From contig NW_009799179.1 in the NCBI RefSeq assembly GCF_000213175.1, positions 2,899,215-2,963,214 of the forward strand: a DNA stretch of 64,000 nt, in the 5' to 3' direction. The position numbers were made by a program, and so were the translations under genes. Below the pieces are notes generated by a model. It worked only from the letters and a program-made list of their open reading frames with translations. It searched no databases and had not been told where the DNA came from. Origin of the DNA: Neurospora tetrasperma FGSC 2508. Its lineage: Eukaryota; Ascomycota; Sordariomycetes; Sordariales; Sordariaceae. Below are positions 61,271 through 64,000 of the stretch, piece by piece (positions within the stretch are counted from its first letter, which is position 1; the number at the start of each line of letters is the position of its first letter).

Positions 61271-64000
61271 TAAATCATTTTGAAGTTATTTTAATATATA
61301 AAGTAATTAAAATACTAGTAATTAATCAAATCTATTGTAATAATACCTCCTAAGACGATTTTCAATTTAAAACCCACTGGTGTAAAGTACTTCTATACTC
61401 GAAGCAATATACTAATAGTCTACTTTAATAAAGATTAAGATAAGGAAGATCCTAGCCTAATAATTCTAATAACTCTATAATACGCTTCCTTTCGCCCTAG
61501 AAAGAAGAGCCGTAAAGCTAAGTAATCTATTAAAATTATCTTTCAAATTATTCTTCTTAAAAAGAAGGCTACTTCTATTAAGATTGCCCTTAAAAAGGCT
61601 ACCGTTAAAAAGATTGCTATTAAAAAGGGGAAGGCTTCTACTAAAGATCCGGCGTTAATAAGGTAATAGCCGCTTTTAGTATTAGTAATAGTAGTAGTAA
61701 ATGTAAAGGAGGAGGTAATAATTTACTAATTAATATTAATATTATTGATAATATTAATAGCAGTAATAGTAGTACTAATATAGAGACTATAGATAGTCTA
61801 TTATAAACTATATTAAGGAGGGATAATTTTAGAGGTCTATACTAACTATACCTTCCTCCCCTATACCTACTATACCCGCTATTATACTAATATTTCCCTC
61901 CTTACTTTCAATTTCCTTAAGTTTAGTTACCTCCTCCTTATACCGCCGGCGGCTCTATAGCTATTTTAGTAATTATAGGTAATTATAATTATAATATAGC
62001 GGGCGCTCTCCCCCTACTAGGTAAAATAGTAATTATCGATTTATATACGCCCTTAAACTACTTTACTATTATATTCTATAGGTACCCGACCGACTGCGAG
62101 ACTCTTATTACTAGGCGCGCTAATATTAACCTTCCTCTTATTTCTATAGTAATTATAATTTTTATTTAGCTACTAGTACTATTATTAATTATATTGCTGT
62201 TAATAGCGGGCGAGGAGGACGAAGGTAAGGAAATTAGAAAATCCCTAATAGAAATTAGAAAGTTATTTATACTATATCCGTCCGTACTCTCAATTTTCAG
62301 TCTTCGTTCGTTACTACTACCTTCCGCCCCACTTAATCAATTAATTAAAGAGATTATTACTAAGTTTTTTAAAGCGTTCTATAAACGTTATTGTATTAGA
62401 ATATTAATTAAAGTAATACTAGTATATAGAGTTTTAATTGCTTTAAGGAATAATTTTGGAATAAAGAAACGCCTCCTAATATATTTATATTTAGAGAATA
62501 GTTAGTAGAATAATTTACGAGGCTGGGGTTTAATTACGACTTTTATATGGTATTTAGGGACGGTATTAAAAATTTCCTTAAAATTAAGCACATAGTATTA
62601 GTAATATAGTTAAACTATAGTAAGTATGCCTTTTAACCCCTATTACTGTGATTTAATTAATTAGTATATATTTTAGACCTTTAATTTAATACTATATTCG
62701 AATATAGCGTTATTAGAACTCTCACTTCTATAGTGGGTAGTACTATTATTAACAGTCCTAGCGAGGGATAATAATATTATAAATCAATTTATAATGAAAG
62801 AGGGGGGTTTCTAGCATTTTAATATTATTATATAAATAAATACAATTTCTAACACTTCTAACACTTTTAATACTTCTAATATTTCTAGTATTTTTAGTAT
62901 ATAATTTAATTTAATATATATAAATCTATTTCTCCCTTCTATATTCTCTACCGCCGCCTAAATATAGTACCCGTCTCTCTATATTCGATTAGTTTGTTAA
63001 TATACAACTCCCTATACTCTTTATTAATATTATTAGATCGATTTATTACTAACTTTACATTCTTAAAGTAACTATAGATTTACTATACTCTATACCCTAC
63101 GTCCTACGCTAATTGTTTAAAGAACGTAGTAAAGTTATTATTTAATATTTTATTACTACCCTTGTTATAATATACCCTTTTAAACTACCGTTTAAAGTCA
63201 TTAAAATATACTTTGATAGAATGAAATTTAAGAAAGTATAGTAATAAATATTATAATAGAACCCCCTTCTAATTATTCGTATTTTAGAATTCGGTATGGG
63301 GGTATTAATTAGCGTTATTTATTACTAAAATACTATTACAATTAAGAAATAAATTTATTTTAGGGAATAAGTATTTTACTATCCAATTCTAAACCCTAAT
63401 TAAGTTTATTATATTTCTAAATATTAATATATCGAATAGCCTATCTACTATAATAGTTAGAAGGAAGTAATATTATATACTATAAATAAATTTGTTTAAT
63501 ACTATTGTAATAACGCTATAGAGTACTTAATTAGTACGATAAATACTATTCCTTTAACCTATACTAGATTCGTTATAAAATACGAATATCTCTATAGTAA
63601 ATAAAGAGATTTTTAATATTTATTTAACTACTAATATAGGGGATTATTATAATACTTTTATATAGAGTCGCTTCTTCTTCCACTTCTCCTATCGAAGGTG
63701 CCGCCGTACGGTCTCGGTCGAAACGTACACATTATACTCGTTAGCTAGAAAAGTATAGATTTCGTCGAAGTATAAATCGGGTTTTAATATAAAGAGGTTT
63801 ATAACTTCCTTTATAATATTAATTATAATTATAAAGTATAGGAAGTAATATAGTATATATTATACTTTAAACGCTTATATAGGAAGCTTTCTAATATTTT
63901 AGGAAATTTGTAATAGTAGAAATACCTTATTAGTATCCGTTAAAATATACTTATATTTCCACATACTCCTTACGCTTATATTAATAGTTTTAGTAATATT
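61270..64000. repeat. AT-rich RIP-degraded repeat block, right side
   Basis: The composition drops sharply to AT- and TpA-rich. A decayed Lys/Ala/Thr-rich repeat coding-like tract lies at 61500-61660 on the plus strand (AAGGCTAC/AAGATTGCT-type units). The 103-codon frame at 62194-62505 is Leu/Ile/Lys-rich and without a recognisable domain. The block runs off the window. Confidence 0.75.
62960..63800 (-). mobile_element. Decayed Tc1/mariner-type transposase
   Basis: On the minus strand around 63680-63800 the sequence still resembles the helix-turn-helix region of fungal DDE_3 transposases (pattern PDLYxDEI...NEYNVYVS.ETVRRHLRR..WKKK). Further down, around 63050-63250, a stretch resembles the region after the catalytic domain (FKRxFKRVYYNKGSN...FFKQ). 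Stops and AT drift are frequent, as after RIP, so this is a dead copy. The ends were not found; the left end may lie near 62700 and the right end beyond the window. Confidence 0.4.

Noticed and set aside
62194-62505. 103-codon open frame in the right RIP block
   Set aside because: AT-driven Leu/Ile/Lys composition, no recognisable domain, surrounded by degraded sequence.
1-64000. CRISPR arrays and rRNA genes
   Set aside because: None of the tandem arrays has spacer structure, and no rRNA-like segment was seen; the genome is fungal.

Overview
The window looks like a nuclear segment of a filamentous ascomycete (Pezizomycotina, probably Sordariomycetes). The evidence is short GT-AG introns of about 55-210 nt with CTAAC/CTGAC-type branch points, a secreted AA9 cellulose-active enzyme with a fungal CBM1, a fungal Pth11-like seven-helix protein, and long AT-rich blocks with the C-to-T/G-to-A signature of repeat-induced point mutation (RIP). 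No species can be named from the sequence alone. The layout is bipartite: RIP-degraded AT-rich blocks at 1-13440, 25937-43443 and 61270-64000 alternate with two normal-composition gene islands at 13440-25936 and 43444-61270. Island 1 carries a Cys-rich single-pass membrane protein (15605-16865), an AA9 lytic polysaccharide monooxygenase with CBM1 (17814-19091, minus), a divergent 6-phosphogluconate dehydrogenase-like gene with two frame breaks (20224-21805, minus), a divergently transcribed TIM-barrel sugar isomerase/dehydroshikimate dehydratase-like gene (22277-23299), and an unrecognised charged protein (23649-25433, minus). A 436-bp MITE with 37-bp inverted repeats lies at 13849-14284. Island 2 carries two convergent coiled-coil genes (45056-47334 plus; 47602-49033 minus), a small gene whose splicing may switch a peroxisomal SKL tail on or off (50405-51174), phosphoribosylglycinamide formyltransferase (52601-53377), a five-exon multipass membrane protein (54172-56468, minus), a probable mitochondrial protein of unknown function (57768-59338), and a seven-exon Pth11-like rhodopsin-fold protein with a GC-AG intron (59520-61018, minus). 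The two islands were once continuous. The block between them is a Ty1/Copia element (25937-43443, flanked by TTTAC) that itself holds an 11.3-kb Ty3/Gypsy element (27698-39027, flanked by ACAGC). Both read leftward and both are RIP-degraded fossils. The Copia element landed in a small host reading frame that resumes on the far side. The left AT-rich block holds several tandem arrays with 60-, 8- and 37-bp periods plus unidentified decayed repeats. The right block ends in what looks like a decayed Tc1/mariner-type transposase. No CRISPR array, rRNA or convincing tRNA was seen. The genes show no single shared pathway. The only suggestive pairing is the divergent 6PGDH-like and TIM-barrel genes, which share a 471-bp intergenic region.
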